Of a stretch of DNA of 20,975 bases, positions 1 through 10,259 are shown piece after piece; the stretch's first letter is position 1, and the number at the start of each line of letters is the position of its first letter. The position numbers were made by a program, and so were the translations under genes. Location of the stretch: positions 1 to 20,975 of the forward strand of contig JABCPU010000936.1 of assembly GCA_016800925.1 (NCBI GenBank), written 5' to 3'. This DNA comes from Suillus spraguei (Eukaryota > Basidiomycota > Agaricomycetes > Boletales > Suillaceae). The notes beneath the pieces are model-generated. The model searched no databases, was not told the DNA's origin, and saw only the letters and a program-made list of their open reading frames with translations.

Positions 1-15
1 CGTACGACTGTAACA
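1..15 (-). mobile_element. Tail of a family A LTR (cut by window start)
   Basis: The first 15 bases (CGTACGACTGTAACA) match the last bases of the inverted family A LTR at 2236-2706 and the reverse complement of the starts of the A copies at 5903 and 9192. The rest of the element lies outside the window, so its flanking duplication cannot be checked. Confidence 0.75.
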
Positions 16-17
16 AT

Positions 18-432
18 TGTTATACATAAAAAATTCAGTGGTTCACATGATGTAAGTATGTGAATGAATATCCAAATATTACGAAACCTGATCACCGAGG
101 TCCGGACCCTGGGAATCAATCATTGGTAGTTGGAATGCGACAATTGGGTGTGTGCATCATCTAAAATCAATTGGAAATGTCATTGTTATACATGAAAAAT
201 TCAGTGGTTCACATGATGTAAGTATGTGAATGAATATCCAAATATTATGAAACCTGATCATCGAGTTCCGGATGAATCCCAATCACTGAGGTCCAGACCC
301 TGGGAATCATTGGTAGTTGGAATGCGACAATTGGGTGTGTGCATCATCTAAAATCAACTGGAAATGTCATTGTTATACATGAAAAATTCAGTGGTTCACA
401 TGATGTAAGTATGTGAATGAATATCCAAATAT
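18..432. repeat. Tandem repeat, about 2.4 units of 166-187 bp
   Basis: The motif TGTTATACAT followed by AAAAATTCAGTGG recurs at 18, 184 and 371. The second unit is 21 bp longer because it carries a partial second copy of its ATC-GAGGTCCGGACCC segment. The array starts directly after the LTR tail and ends next to the stop codon of the minus-strand gene at 433, so it is the 3' flank or 3' UTR of that gene. No coding is visible. Confidence 0.9.
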
Positions 433-802
433 TTACATATGGAGTTGATCATCACACTTTTCAATGAGGGTATCTAATACAAGCAGCAATTCAGAGCTCA
501 TCTGTTTGGCCCTTTGCAACCTCCAAAGGTCCATATCAGCTCTTCTGAGTTTGTTGGATGTGTCAGCCCAAGCCACTCGGAATGGTCGGTCGGCCTCGAG
601 GAGTTGATGTATGGTAGGCTCTGGAAGATTGCCATGACACTGTTGGTAATGGCCCAGGTGATCCAGAATTGATTCAACTTAAAGAAAATTAGCAGAAAGA
701 TAAATGATGAACAATTAAATACTCACATTCTGTTTGATCATATGACCCTAGGGGCATGAACTGCCTAAGCATGGCACGCAGTTCTTCATTGCTGAGTTCC
801 GG

Positions 803-1767
803 TGTAACAAACATATTGGCGCTGGGCTTAAAACCCCATATTTTGACACTCGTCTCACGTCTACAGGAGTTACCACTAGTCCATGGCCTTCTTACCCCTT
901 TAGCAGTACCGGTGGCATCCCACACTTACCGCACACCGTACCGACTGCCACACCACATTCCACGAACCGATGTCCTTCCATGTCCTTGCCGCGTCTGCAT
1001 AGCTCCATTTGGTGCATAGTTTGTTTTCTGTTCCTTATCACTGATTCCACGGCAAGTGTCATTACATGTTGCCTCGTGCCGCAGCGCCTCGCGCTATGTT
1101 GACTTATGGCGGTTACTACACTCCAGCGCTACTGATCTCGCCTAGAGTATTCCGAGTACATACGAATTAGGATATAAGCACCGCGTACCCCACACGATAC
1201 AGTACCTGATTTTACACCATTGCACGTACTATAGGTCAGGATTATTGTCTAGCTCTGGATCTACCCAGTAGTGGACATAGTCTTTAAAGTTTCCTTATTG
1301 CTCATTAATACATCACGCTCGTTCTCCGTTACCACCGGCATACCACTGGACTTTTGATTGTTACTTTTGACTGAACTTCCCACGCTCCGCTACTTTACCA
1401 CTGAAAGTACCGCAGACTTCTTTACTGTTTCTTTGCACTGCTCGCAACCTTACCGCTACCGCTGAGACCACCACTCGACATCGCTCACTAGACGCAACTG
1501 TTACTGACTTTATCTCGGCGACGGTAGCACCGCTACGCACAACGCTAGTTCCGGCGGTATCATTGCTGACCATGGCAACTTACCACTGACTTGGACGCTT
1601 GTTTCGCAAATAAGTTAGACTTGAACTTGACCATACTAAATAGGCATCCTCCTTTAGGGTCGAACACTCTTGTTCTTACAAGTGAAGCAGACTAGACGGA
1701 GCGCAAGACTAACATACTAGTTTAGGCAGTGGTTTATCTACAGCCCAAGCTAGGTTGTATCTTTACA
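803..1767 (+). mobile_element. Family B solo LTR, copy 1
   Basis: The 965 bp unit begins TGTAACAAACATATTGGCG and ends ATCTTTACA. It matches 6404-8029 (inverted) and 20186-20975. The flanks are CCGG (799-802) and CCAG (1768-1771), read as a 4-bp duplication with one CpG-type change. Removing the unit plus one flank restores the frame of the minus-strand gene (...SPILELSNEEL...). A TATA-like GATATAAG lies at about 1171. There are no element proteins, and the ORFs across its ends are chance fusions. Confidence 0.8.
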
Positions 1768-2235
1768 CCAGTATGGGGGACTGACATTCAGGAGGTGTTG
1801 CATGTGCTTGGGAGACCACATCAACAATAAAAATGAGATGGTATGGATGAACTCACCTGGAATTGCTATTCCTGGGATAGCCAGAGCATCAATCTCAACA
1901 TCAGAACATTCCGGTGCTTCATCACAATCAATAAGATCATCATCAGGCCCTAGGTACAAGTCCGGATCGTTGAACAAAGGCAGTTCCTCAGACTGAGCCG
2001 GGTATAAGTGATCTGGATGGATTGAATGAACATCCAAAGTGTCATATACCATACATTCAGGTCTGATCCATGGACATCTGGACACCCAATCCATACATCC
2101 TAGTCACCCATCCAATCCAGCTCACATATCCAATCCACCCATCCACTCCAATCCATATCCATCCATACCGATCTGATCCACCCATCCGATCCGTGTTCAT
2201 ATCCGATCCATGCTCATATCTGAAACTATTCCTGC

Positions 2236-2706
2236 TGTTACGAACTGGGGTGGCATCACCAGCGACAGTGATAAGACACAGATGGTCTGCTGGGAAGTTC
2301 GACTACGTTCAAAAGAGAACAAGGACTACTACAAGGAAGTATTCCGAGTAGGATCAAGGGTTCAGTCGAAGAGTCGCGACTCTAAGATGATCAACAGAAT
2401 AGAGACTAAGACTAAGGAGTGCTTAGACTTAGAGATGATTCAGACAACTTAGGTTGGAGACCTAAGCGAAGGATATTCCAGGTAAAACCCAGTAAGATTA
2501 AAGTAAGGTATACAAGTGTAATACAACGTGCTTAAATAAGCCAATATGTGCACACAGACCAAGAGAGACATGAGAATGTAAGTGCGTATCCAAAGGAGGA
2601 AGGCTACTATAGTACAGATGCATTGAGCATATGAGTCAGAGTCATATTACATAATATACAAAGTAAAGAAGACGGAAAATGAATAGGGGCACGTACGATT
2701 GTAACA
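2236..2706 (-). mobile_element. Family A solo LTR, copy 1, nested in D
   Basis: On the plus strand it reads TGTTACGAACTGGGG...CGATTGTAACA, the inverse of 5903-6377 and 9192-9666. The flanks are CCTGC (2231-2235) and CCCGC (2707-2711). The paralogous D LTR has the uninterrupted site ATTCCCGCGCACCTGC at about 18642-18657, which shows that CCCGC was the original target and one copy has since changed C to T. Confidence 0.93.
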
Positions 2707-3310
2707 CCCGCGCACCTGCATGTTACTCCTTTTAGGTTAATACCTGTGCCTGGCTTTTGGTTATCTCTGCACCTCTGGCTTTTGGTTATCTTGACTTCCA
2801 TCTTGATAAGATATTTCGTACAAGTCTTATTTCCGAGTTCATAGCCTTGTGTTCCACAATGCCTCAAACATAGCCTCGGACTATCCTTACTTGCCTTCCG
2901 GCATGCTACCTACAGTATATAAACTTGTAGTACAACTCCTGCAGACCTCAATCTGATCATTGCTTTCCTACTTCTGTATATTCCTTTGACTTCTGTATCT
3001 TATTACCATGTCTATATAAATCCGTTTCTGTTCTCACACTTGGGCTCTGGCCCTTGTAAGTTTCTGACTCAGACCTATGGGATCACTCCCTAGGCCGGAG
3101 CCTTGATCCTTTGTCCTATATCCTTTTCGGACTTCGTCCGTTTCCTGTCTCTCATCTGATTCACCTCCGACTCTACCTGTGTTAGTCTTATCCTGTCTGT
3201 TTCTATTCCGGACCTTGTTTGGAGTAGTCTATACTACCTCTACACCATATATGGACCTACTCCTCTCTAGTAGTCAACACCTCCCCTAAGATCCATAGAG
3301 CTATGCTCGT

Positions 3311-3334
3311 CCAATCATCCAATCATCCAATCAT
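3311..3334. repeat. 8-bp microsatellite (CCAATCAT)3 in LTR D
   Basis: Three perfect CCAATCAT units sit just after GAGCTATGCTCGT in D copy 1. The same place in the two other D copies holds different 8-bp arrays. Confidence 0.85.
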
Positions 3335-3863
3335 TTGCCCCTCCGCTCTTCTGCTCCTCCGAGCTCCGGACCTTCGGACCTCTGGTCCTCCGGATCTATC
3401 CTATCCTATCCTCCAACATCTATGGATCATCTTTCCCTCTGGAGCTTTGCTCCTATCCTGCCCGGGACTGTGTCCAGGAGTCCATCCTTCATCCATTCTA
3501 CTTGGAACTTGTTCCAGTAGTCTTACCATTACTCCCTACCATCCGGAAATAGTTCCAGCGCATTCCAGCGCGTTCCGGTGCTCATCCAGAAGTCCTTCGG
3601 AGCTCTATCGAGCTATCCTGTCCTACAGAGTTCATCCAGACTCCATCTGGACTTCACTATAACTCCCCCTTGGACTTCATCTGAAATTAAGGGCACATAC
3701 TTGGGTAAGGGGCACAGCGTATGAGCTGAGGCCAAGCCCCTTCGACTTTCCGTCCCTCCAGTACAACCCCATGTAAGACCAGGACTTCTTAGTAGCCCCA
3801 GTTTTGCATGGTTGTAACACAAAGTTGGATTATCATTATCTACATGTGAATTGAGAAACCTAC

Positions 3864-4172
3864 CAGGAATTGCATCCAAGACATCCGGACCACCTGATGA
3901 CCCAGAATCATAGTCGATCTCATCATCTGGTCCAAGGTAATAATACATCATCACATGCATCTAATAAAATGTCCAGTCAATTGGCAAGATATACATCTGA
4001 CTGAAAGTAACAACATACCTACCTGATGAAATCTCTGAGGGCTCAGTCTCATCATCCGGCCCAAGGTATACATCACCAGTGCATCTGGTCCATCTCTGGT
4101 CAATTGAAAGCTATACTGAAAACACAACATACCTAATGAAATCCGGGACTCGGTTGAGTAATCCACATCCAT
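3864..4172 (-). repeat. Tandemly duplicated exon-intron units
   Basis: On the minus strand, GAGTCCCGGATTTCATTAG followed by GTATGTTGTG (near 4132) is repeated about 113 bp downstream as GAGCCCTCAGAGATTTCATCAG followed by GTAGGTATGTTGTT. Each unit leads through a CAATTGAC-containing intron to a GATGCA...CCTTGG(G/A)CC exon encoding LGPDD. This is a recent partial duplication inside the acidic gene. Confidence 0.7.
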
Positions 4173-4447
4173 TGAGTTGTATTCAGTGACCAGAGTTCAT
4201 AAAATCTGACTGCTGGTTGAGATCTCATGATGTCTGATCAACTGATCAAACTGATTGATAACTGATAATTTGAAGTTCAACACATGGCTGGCAATGGCCA
4301 AAAGTTGAACCATGACCAAACAAAGACAAACAATCAACGCTTATCAAGATCATCCTTCAATTGTCTGGTTTCTTTTGAAACTTCATCCTAGTGATCACAG
4401 ATTTTCAAACTTATCTCAAGCTTTTCACATCTTTCAAGTCAATCCAA
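4173..4447. promoter_or_regulatory. Putative bidirectional promoter region
   Basis: This 275 bp stretch lies between the two divergent start codons (4172 on minus, 4448 on plus). It carries no repeat seen elsewhere in the window and no clear TATA box. It is pyrimidine-rich near the plus-strand start (CTTTTCACATCTTTCAAG). The promoter role is inferred from position only. Confidence 0.4.
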
Positions 4448-4495
4448 ATGTCTACTTCAGTTGAAAACCTCTTTGGCCGGTCTCAAGGCAACCAC

Positions 4496-5512
4496 TGCTC
4501 AGATTGTGGGCATCATCTCCGGGGCTTGGCTCATGCCTGCCGGCACTGGCCAAGCCATTGAAACGAAGAACTAGTGCTGGCCTAAAGTATAAGCGCAGCA
4601 TTAATCCTACTAAAGGCGCGAGTGAGATGTTCGACCCAAGAGGACTGCAGATAGAAGCAATTCCTTCTAAGTTAGTGCGAAGGAAACAATGAAGTACTAA
4701 TTGGCTGCTAGGATTCTGATTTCCGAGATTAGTGGCGGTAGTGGTATGTCGGCAGTACTAGCGCGGTGTCAGTGGTACACGCGCGGTAACAATAGCTGCA
4801 ACGGTTAGCTAGCGAGGGCAGGAACAAAGTTGCTTGGGTGAGACGAAATGTTATAACTACCGGGTGCGGTAGCGGTAGCGGCAACTTCTGTACGAGCGGG
4901 AATGCAGACGAGAGAGAAAGCGACCCAGCGAAATCACTGGCTGCGGTCCGGTTATGAGTAGCGAAGTTGAAAGTCGCGCAGTACTTTGAGCAGTAAGGTT
5001 ACCAGCGGTTAAATCAATGAGCATGGTTCGAACGGAGAAATGTTCAAATGCAAATAGATTGCGACTAGCGAGCATTTCTAATACTAAGTCCTAGTGAAGG
5101 GATGTAATGGGAAGTGAGTGACGGTATGTATGTTCAGTCCTTTTTAACATATGCGAGCGTGTACGAGATAACTATGCGAGTCCGGTAGCAAGAAAGAAAA
5201 TAAATGAGGTACTTAATTATGAGGCATGCAGCGTGCAGCGGCCCCTTGAGATATAAGGTAAATTCTGCCATAGGTTTAGTAACGGCGGAAGCGAGGTAAC
5301 TACGCACCAATGGATTCTAGACGGAATAGGATGGGACATGAGGGCACTGGCGCGAGGATCCGGTAAGGGTTTGCGAAAGAAGAACGGTTCCGCGTTAGCG
5401 GAGCGAAAAGGCTATTTCATCGCTATAAGGAATCCTTCGTTGCCACCGCAGACGTTAATGAGATGCTTGCCGAAACGGGGTTTTGACGGTCAGCATGACT
5501 TTTCTCGCTACA
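4496..5512 (-). mobile_element. Family E solo LTR, distant relative of B
   Basis: This 1017 bp unit reads TGCTCAGATTG...TCTCGCTACA on the plus strand and is flanked by CCAC on both sides (4492-4495 and 5513-5516). Joining the flanks gives an uninterrupted exon, ...GRSQGNH then LALTAQVTNLV, up to a GTAAGT donor; this is strong support for the borders. Its inner end shares the order GCACCAA-TGGA...CAAAACGGGGTTTT-like with family B (CGCACCAAATGGA...CAAAATATGGGGTTTT), so E and B appear related. The two open frames within it (4504-4692, 5338-5526) look like chance. Confidence 0.8.
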
Positions 5513-5902
5513 CCACCTTGCTCTGACAGCACAAGTCACTAATCTTGTGGTAAGTACCATTCATGTGTTAATTTTACTTTTGGTGTTTCTAAGATCTGGG
5601 TAGGCTGAGATCATCCAGGAGCATGAGAAAGGGCCTTACATGCCTGGCATCATTGCATCCTGCTCCAAGGAGTTGATGAGAGTTAGGTCCATGACTCCCG
5701 AGGTGTGGCCCAACTGGCACAGTATCAGCCATGACGACCCCAGGTGTTGAAACACTCCTGGCGCAGCAAGATTCGCGCCTGGGAGGCATTAGGTGACCAT
5801 TCAGGTGATCTCCCTGTCATGCCTAACCCTTCCATTGGCCCAATCACTGTGGACCTTCCCTCCCCACCCATCATCACCAGCAATGTTGCCAGTTCTTCCA
5901 CC

Positions 5903-6377
5903 TGTTACAATCGTACGTGCCCCTATTCATTTCCTCTTTGCTTCCTTAACTTGTATATCATGTCACATGACTCCAACTCATATGCTCAACACATCTGTAC
6001 TATAGTTGCCTTCCTTATTTGGATATGCACTTACTTTCTCATGTCTCTCTTGGTCCGTGCGCACATATTGGTCTATTTAAGCACGTTGTACTTGTAGTAG
6101 ATTCTTTACTTTAATCTTACTGGGTTTTACCTGGAATCTCCTTCGCTTAGGTCTCCAACCTAAGTTGTCTTGAATTGTCTCTAAGTCTAAGCACTCCTTA
6201 GCCTTAGTCTCTATTCTCGCAGAACCTCTTAGACTTGTCTTTGAGGCCGAACCCTTGATCGTACTCGGAACACGTTCCTTGTACTTTCACCTTGTCCTCT
6301 TCTGGACATTGTAGAACTTCCCAGCAGACCATCTGTGTCTTTTCACTGTCGCTGGTGACGCCACCCAGTTTGTAACA
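5903..6377 (+). mobile_element. Family A solo LTR, copy 2
   Basis: The 475 bp unit runs TGTTACAATCGTACGTGCCCC to CAGTTTGTAACA with a perfect CCACC duplication (5898-5902, 6378-6382). A TATTTAA box lies at 6074-6080. It is nearly identical in length and sequence to 9192-9666. Excision leaves ...ASSST-HATAEL... in frame in the host pseudogene. Confidence 0.95.
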
Positions 6378-6403
6378 CCACCCACGCCACTGCTGAGCTC
6401 TGG

Positions 6404-8029
6404 TGTAAAGATACAACCTAGCTTGGGCTGTAGATAAACCACTGCCTAAACTAGTATGTTAGTCTTGCGCTCCGTCTAGTCTGCTTCACTTGTAAGAACA
6501 AGAGTGTTCGACCCTAAAGGGGGATGCCTATTAGTATGGTCAAGTTCAAGTCTAACTTATTTGCGAAACAAGCATTGAAGTCAGTGGTAAGTTGCTGCGG
6601 TCAGCGATGATACCGAGCGGTGGTCTCAGCGGTAGCGGTAAGGTTGCGAGCAGTGCAAAGAAACAGTAAAGAAGTCCGCGGTACTTTCAGTGGTAAAGTA
6701 GCGGAGCGTGAGAAGTTCAGTCAAAAGTAACAATCAAAAGTCCAGCAGTAACGGAGAACGAGCGTGATGTATTAACGAGCAATAAGGGAACTTTACAGAC
6801 TATGTCCACTACTGGGTTGATCCAGAGCTAGACAATAATCCTGACCTATAGTACGTGCAATGGTCTAAAATCAGGTGCTCTATCGTGTGGGGTACGCGGT
6901 GCTTATATCCTAATTTGTATGTACTTGGAATACTCTAGGTGTTAAGACTGTACTCAAGGGTAGAGAGATCCGAAGGGCTTTGGCCTCAGTTCGTGCACTG
7001 TGCCCCTTTCTCGAGTAATGCCCCTTATTTCAGGGAGGAGTTATTCGTCCGAAGACCCGGAAGGAGTTGCATGACAGATCCGGGTGTCCGAAGGTTATTC
7101 GGAACGTAAGGAGAGGACAGAGATTAAGGCTAGTTTCGGAACAAGTTCCTAACTAGAAACTAACGGAGATAGACTATCCGAAGATAGAGTCGGAGATATA
7201 GACTATAGGAATCAATCCTAAGTCTCGGAAGGTGACTTAAAGTGGAAAGTGGCTTAAGTCCGGAGGAGGCAGAATGAGTAGAATCTAAGATGATATTCAA
7301 ACTAAGGTTCTACAGAGATCTACAAGTGGTTTATATACTGTAAGTATCTAAGACGGATAATCAACAAGTCCGGGACCAAGGGCTATGTACGAAGTGTAAC
7401 GGAAGTCTATTAGTTAATGCACAGCGGATCAGTAAGCATGAATCGGAAATGAACACAGGAAATGGATCAGTAACACAGGACGGAAATATAAACAGCCGGA
7501 ATACCGGAAACAGGAGGAATGACGAAAGGAGATAGGCGCAGATATACACAAGGGAGTTAAGGTGCGAGAAGTGAGCACATTCGGATGGGTGGTCCGGGCA
7601 GGATCTGTGGACCGGACGGATATGGAATTGATCGGATCTGATCAGATATGGTCGGATCTGAGATTAGAAGTATGGTATATGACACTAGGCAAGATCAGTA
7701 GCACTGGAGTGTAGTAACTGCCGTAAGTAAACATAGCGCGAGGCGCTGTGGCACAAGGCAACATGTAATAACGCTTGCCATGGAATCAGTGATAACGAAC
7801 GGGAAAAAAAACTACGCACCAAATGGAGCTATGCGGACGCGGCAAGGACATGGAAGGACATCGGTTCATGGAATGTGGTGCGGCAGTCGGTACGGTGTGC
7901 GGTAAGTGTGGGATGCCGCCGGTTACTGCTAGAGGGGTAAGAAGGCCATGGACTAGTGGTAACTCCTGTAGACGTGAGACGAGTGTCAAAATATGGGGTT
8001 TTAAGCCCAGCGCCAATATGTTTGTTACA
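6404..8029 (-). mobile_element. Family B solo LTR, copy 2 (contains a C LTR)
   Basis: On the plus strand it runs TGTAAAGATACAACC to CATATTGGCGC inverted, ending TTTGTTACA. Without the nested C LTR it is about 876 bp. The flanks are CTGG (6400-6403) and CCGG (8030-8033). Excision restores ...TAEL-W-DKGKGK... in the plus-strand pseudogene. Its inversion relative to copy 1 makes 803-1767 and this unit a large imperfect inverted pair. Confidence 0.85.
6940..7684 (-). mobile_element. Family C solo LTR, copy 1, nested in B
   Basis: The 745 bp unit runs TGTTAAGACTGTACTC to GTATGGTATATGACA with a perfect CTAGG duplication (6935-6939, 7685-7689). The uninterrupted sequence TCGCCTAGAGTATTCC is present in B copy 1 at about 1138-1153 and in B copy 3, confirming the empty site. 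The minus strand reads CAGTATATAAA (about 7331-7341), suggesting minus-strand sense. Confidence 0.94.
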
Positions 8030-9191
8030 CCGGGACAAAGGAAAAGGTAAGGTGGTTGTTGCTGACCTAGAGCCGGAGTGGAAGGGAGCAGGAAGAGGAA
8101 GTCCCCCATGATGTCCGGACACTCTTCCTCACCTCCGAAGTCGGCGAAGAAGGGTCGCAAGCGGTCAAGGCAACTCGCCATGTGAAGCAGAAGGTGTTGT
8201 GGAGTCGGAAGATGATGAAGACACAATTGTTCAGGTATGTCGTCCAGCTCATTGTTTTCATTCTCTCAATTTTCTGTAGCCTATTTCGAGTGGAGTGCCG
8301 GCGCTCAACGTTCCCGGCCTTCCACAATTGTGTAGGGACGCCCATTCCCCTTGTTCACGTTCCCCAAAGAAGCAATTGTTTGGTCCTGCTTCAGTAAGTA
8401 ATATTTTTGTCTCCGGCACTTGGAAAAATGCTTATATATCATCAGCTCATTGCCGGCAGTCCACCCAAGGTGATGGTGAGTCATCATTCTTTGTCCGGAC
8501 CTCCCCTGTACTTACCCATTGTCAGGCCACCTCCGGCAGTCGTCATCCGGAGGTCGTCGAGACCCCCCAGGCAATGTCCAGCACTCCGGCTGAGGAACCT
8601 GCAGTCATGGATACAGGTGATATTCTCATTCCCGGCCCAGTGAGTACTCTAATGAATTCCAATGAGTCCATCAACTAATGGAACCCACAGAACAACCCCT
8701 GCCATTATTGCACCCAGGAGAAGTGGCCCTGCGCCACTCGGTTGGACAGGAGGACCCGTGCCCTGTTTGTCGTGCGTCCGCTGCCACCAAGAAGATCAAA
8801 TGTGTCCCAGCATCCATGGGATCCCCGCCAAAACATTCGAGGGAAGTCTACCACCCGGCAGGCTCGCTCCAGGACACCTTCCAGAGCTCCCTCCAATGCG
8901 CCGGCTGCCTCGCAGTCCAAAGCCCGAACTCGCAGTCAATCTCGTGGCCCCTCCGGCACTCCAGCTGTCCCTGCTGTGACCACACCCAAGGCACAGTCCT
9001 GGGCGCAGCAAGACAATCACTGCCAAGACACCTGCACCTGCACCAGCTTGTGAGTCACCCCAATTTTCTATGACCATCTGACCTTATCTTTCACTTAGCT
9101 ATTCCGTCTTCGAGTGCCGCAGTTCCTCGTCCAGCACTCGATGTGCCCATGCCGATCTCCATTCCATGGCAATTGTGATTTGGCATGGTGC

Positions 9192-9666
9192 TGTTACAGT
9201 CGTACGTGCCCCTATTCATTTTCATTTTGTCTCCTTTACTTGTAGATTACATAACATGACTCTGACTCATATGCTCAATGCATCTGTACTATAGTTGCCT
9301 TCCTTATTTGGATATGCACTTACTTTCTCACATCTCTCTTGGTCCGTGCGCACATATTGGTCTATTTAAGCATGTTGTACTTGTAGTAGATTCTTTACTT
9401 TAATCTTACTGGATTTTACCTGGAATCTCCTTTGCTTAGGTCTCCAACCTAAGTTGTCTTGAATTGTCTCTAAGTCTAAGCACTCCTTAGCCTTAGTCTC
9501 TATTCTCGCAGAACCTCTTAGACTTGTCTTTGAGGCCGAACCTTGATCGTACTCGGAACGCGTTCCTTGTACTTTCACCTTGTCCTCTTCTGGACATTGT
9601 AGAACTTCCCAGCAGACCGTCTGTGTCTTTTCACTGTCACTGGTGATGCCATCCCAGTTCGTAACA
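9192..9666 (+). mobile_element. Family A solo LTR, copy 3
   Basis: The 475 bp unit runs TGTTACAGTCGTACGTGCCCC to CAGTTCGTAACA with a perfect GGTGC duplication (9187-9191, 9667-9671). It splits the last exon of the plus-strand pseudogene, and the frame continues cleanly (...IWHGATQIALLEARV...) once it is removed. Confidence 0.96.
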
Positions 9667-10259
9667 GGTGCCACTCAAATTGCTCTTCTTGAGGCTCGTG
9701 TGGCAGAGCAGGATGGTAAGATTGATACCCTGCAACGCCTCCATGAGGGCCTTTGATGCAAAGTCATGGACCAGCACCCTTCATTTCCACTTCCCGACTC
9801 TCCTGTCAATGCAACCTTTTGCTTGATCAATCTGTCCCCCTGGCCATCTCACCCCTCCCATCTGCACTTGCTCCCCTCATTGACTTGGATATGGCAGGGA
9901 TGGAGCCTCCGTCTCCGAAAGTCCAGCCAGCATCTGTCATTGAGGGTCCACAAACATCTGGCAAAATTGTGGACCCGGATGATCTGGGCAACCTTGTCCC
10001 AGAATATAATTCTGATGATATGGATGTTGAGGTGAAGGTTGAACCCTCTGCTGATGAGGTTGAAATGGCTACATAATTGTATGTTCATAGATGTATATAA
10101 ATTGTTTGAATGAATGTCAGTGCTGGATGCCAAGTCTGGAAATCTGGCACTGGACACTGGAGATTCACAATGGATATTTCTGGATATCCGGCTACCTGAA
10201 ACACAACACACAATGTAAAGAATTTGAAACATATCTGTTGAGTTACCTTGTGCCGGGTG

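Larger units (their letters stand above)
2040..3819 (+). mobile_element. Family D solo LTR, copy 1 (contains an A LTR)
   Basis: The unit runs from TGTCATATACC to GTTGTAACA and is flanked by a perfect CAAAG duplication (2035-2039 and 3820-3824). Without the nested A LTR and its duplication it is about 1.3 kb. It matches 18396-19806 end to end and 12548-13492 in part. A TATATAA box at 2916-2923 suggests plus-strand sense, which is tentative. It landed in an intron of the minus-strand gene. No protein-coding capacity is seen. Confidence 0.9.
433..4172 (-). pseudogene. Spliced gene with repeated acidic exons, broken by LTRs
   Basis: Family not recognised. The downstream half reads coherently on the minus strand: exon 3960-3864, intron 3863-2013 (holds LTR D), exon 2012-1857, intron 1856-1807 (50 bp), exon 1806-1768 continuing at 798-727 across LTR B, intron 726-678 (49 bp, branch-like CTAAT), and last exon 677-433 ending HM-stop. 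Exon phases agree throughout. The exons carry acidic units (LGPDDEIDYDSG; YLGPDDDLIDCDEAPE), then a charged helical tail (ELSNEELRAMLRQF; LRRADMDLWRLQRAKQM). The proposed start, ATG at 4172 (MDVDYSTESRISL), opens a 40-nt exon, but 4132-3965 cannot be joined in frame by any splice sites I found, so the 5' part is uncertain or damaged. No domain with known chemistry is visible. LTR D sits in an intron and might be tolerated; LTR B interrupts coding sequence. It is divergent from the gene at 4448. Confidence 0.7.
4448..10076 (+). pseudogene. Multi-exon Cys-cluster/coiled-coil gene, broken by four LTRs and point lesions
   Basis: Family not identified. It starts MSTSVENLFGRSQGNH (4448-4495), continues after LTR E at 5517-5549, and has introns 5550-5603 (54 bp), 8235-8279, 8394-8459, 8640-8690 and 9050-9098. 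Visible parts in order: EIIQEHEKGPYMPGII near 5607, KGKGK with KKGRKRSRQ basic stretches (8035-8180), PAVMDTGDILIPGP before 8639, NNPCHYCTQEKWPC (CX2CX6C) from 8691, a second Cys set CLSC/KKIKC in shifted frames (8760-8803), an S/R/P-rich linker, a coiled coil EARVAEQDGKIDTLQRLHE (from about 9691), and an acidic end (PEYNSDDMDVEVKVEP) with TAA at 10074. The paired Cys pattern resembles fungal Zn2Cys6 clusters, so a nuclear DNA-binding role is inference. Lesions: frameshifts near 5740, 8085, 8180, 8755-8820, 9000 and 9810, and a TGA at 9754. LTRs sit at 4496, 5903, 6404 and 9192. Confidence 0.75.

Noticed and set aside
4504..5526. Two 62-codon frames (4504-4692, 5338-5526) as genes
   Set aside because: Both lie in LTR E, whose borders are fixed by a CCAC duplication and frame restoration; no family features.
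7786..8226. 146-codon minus-strand frame
   Set aside because: It crosses the border between B LTR and host pseudogene antisense to the supported exons; a chance fusion.
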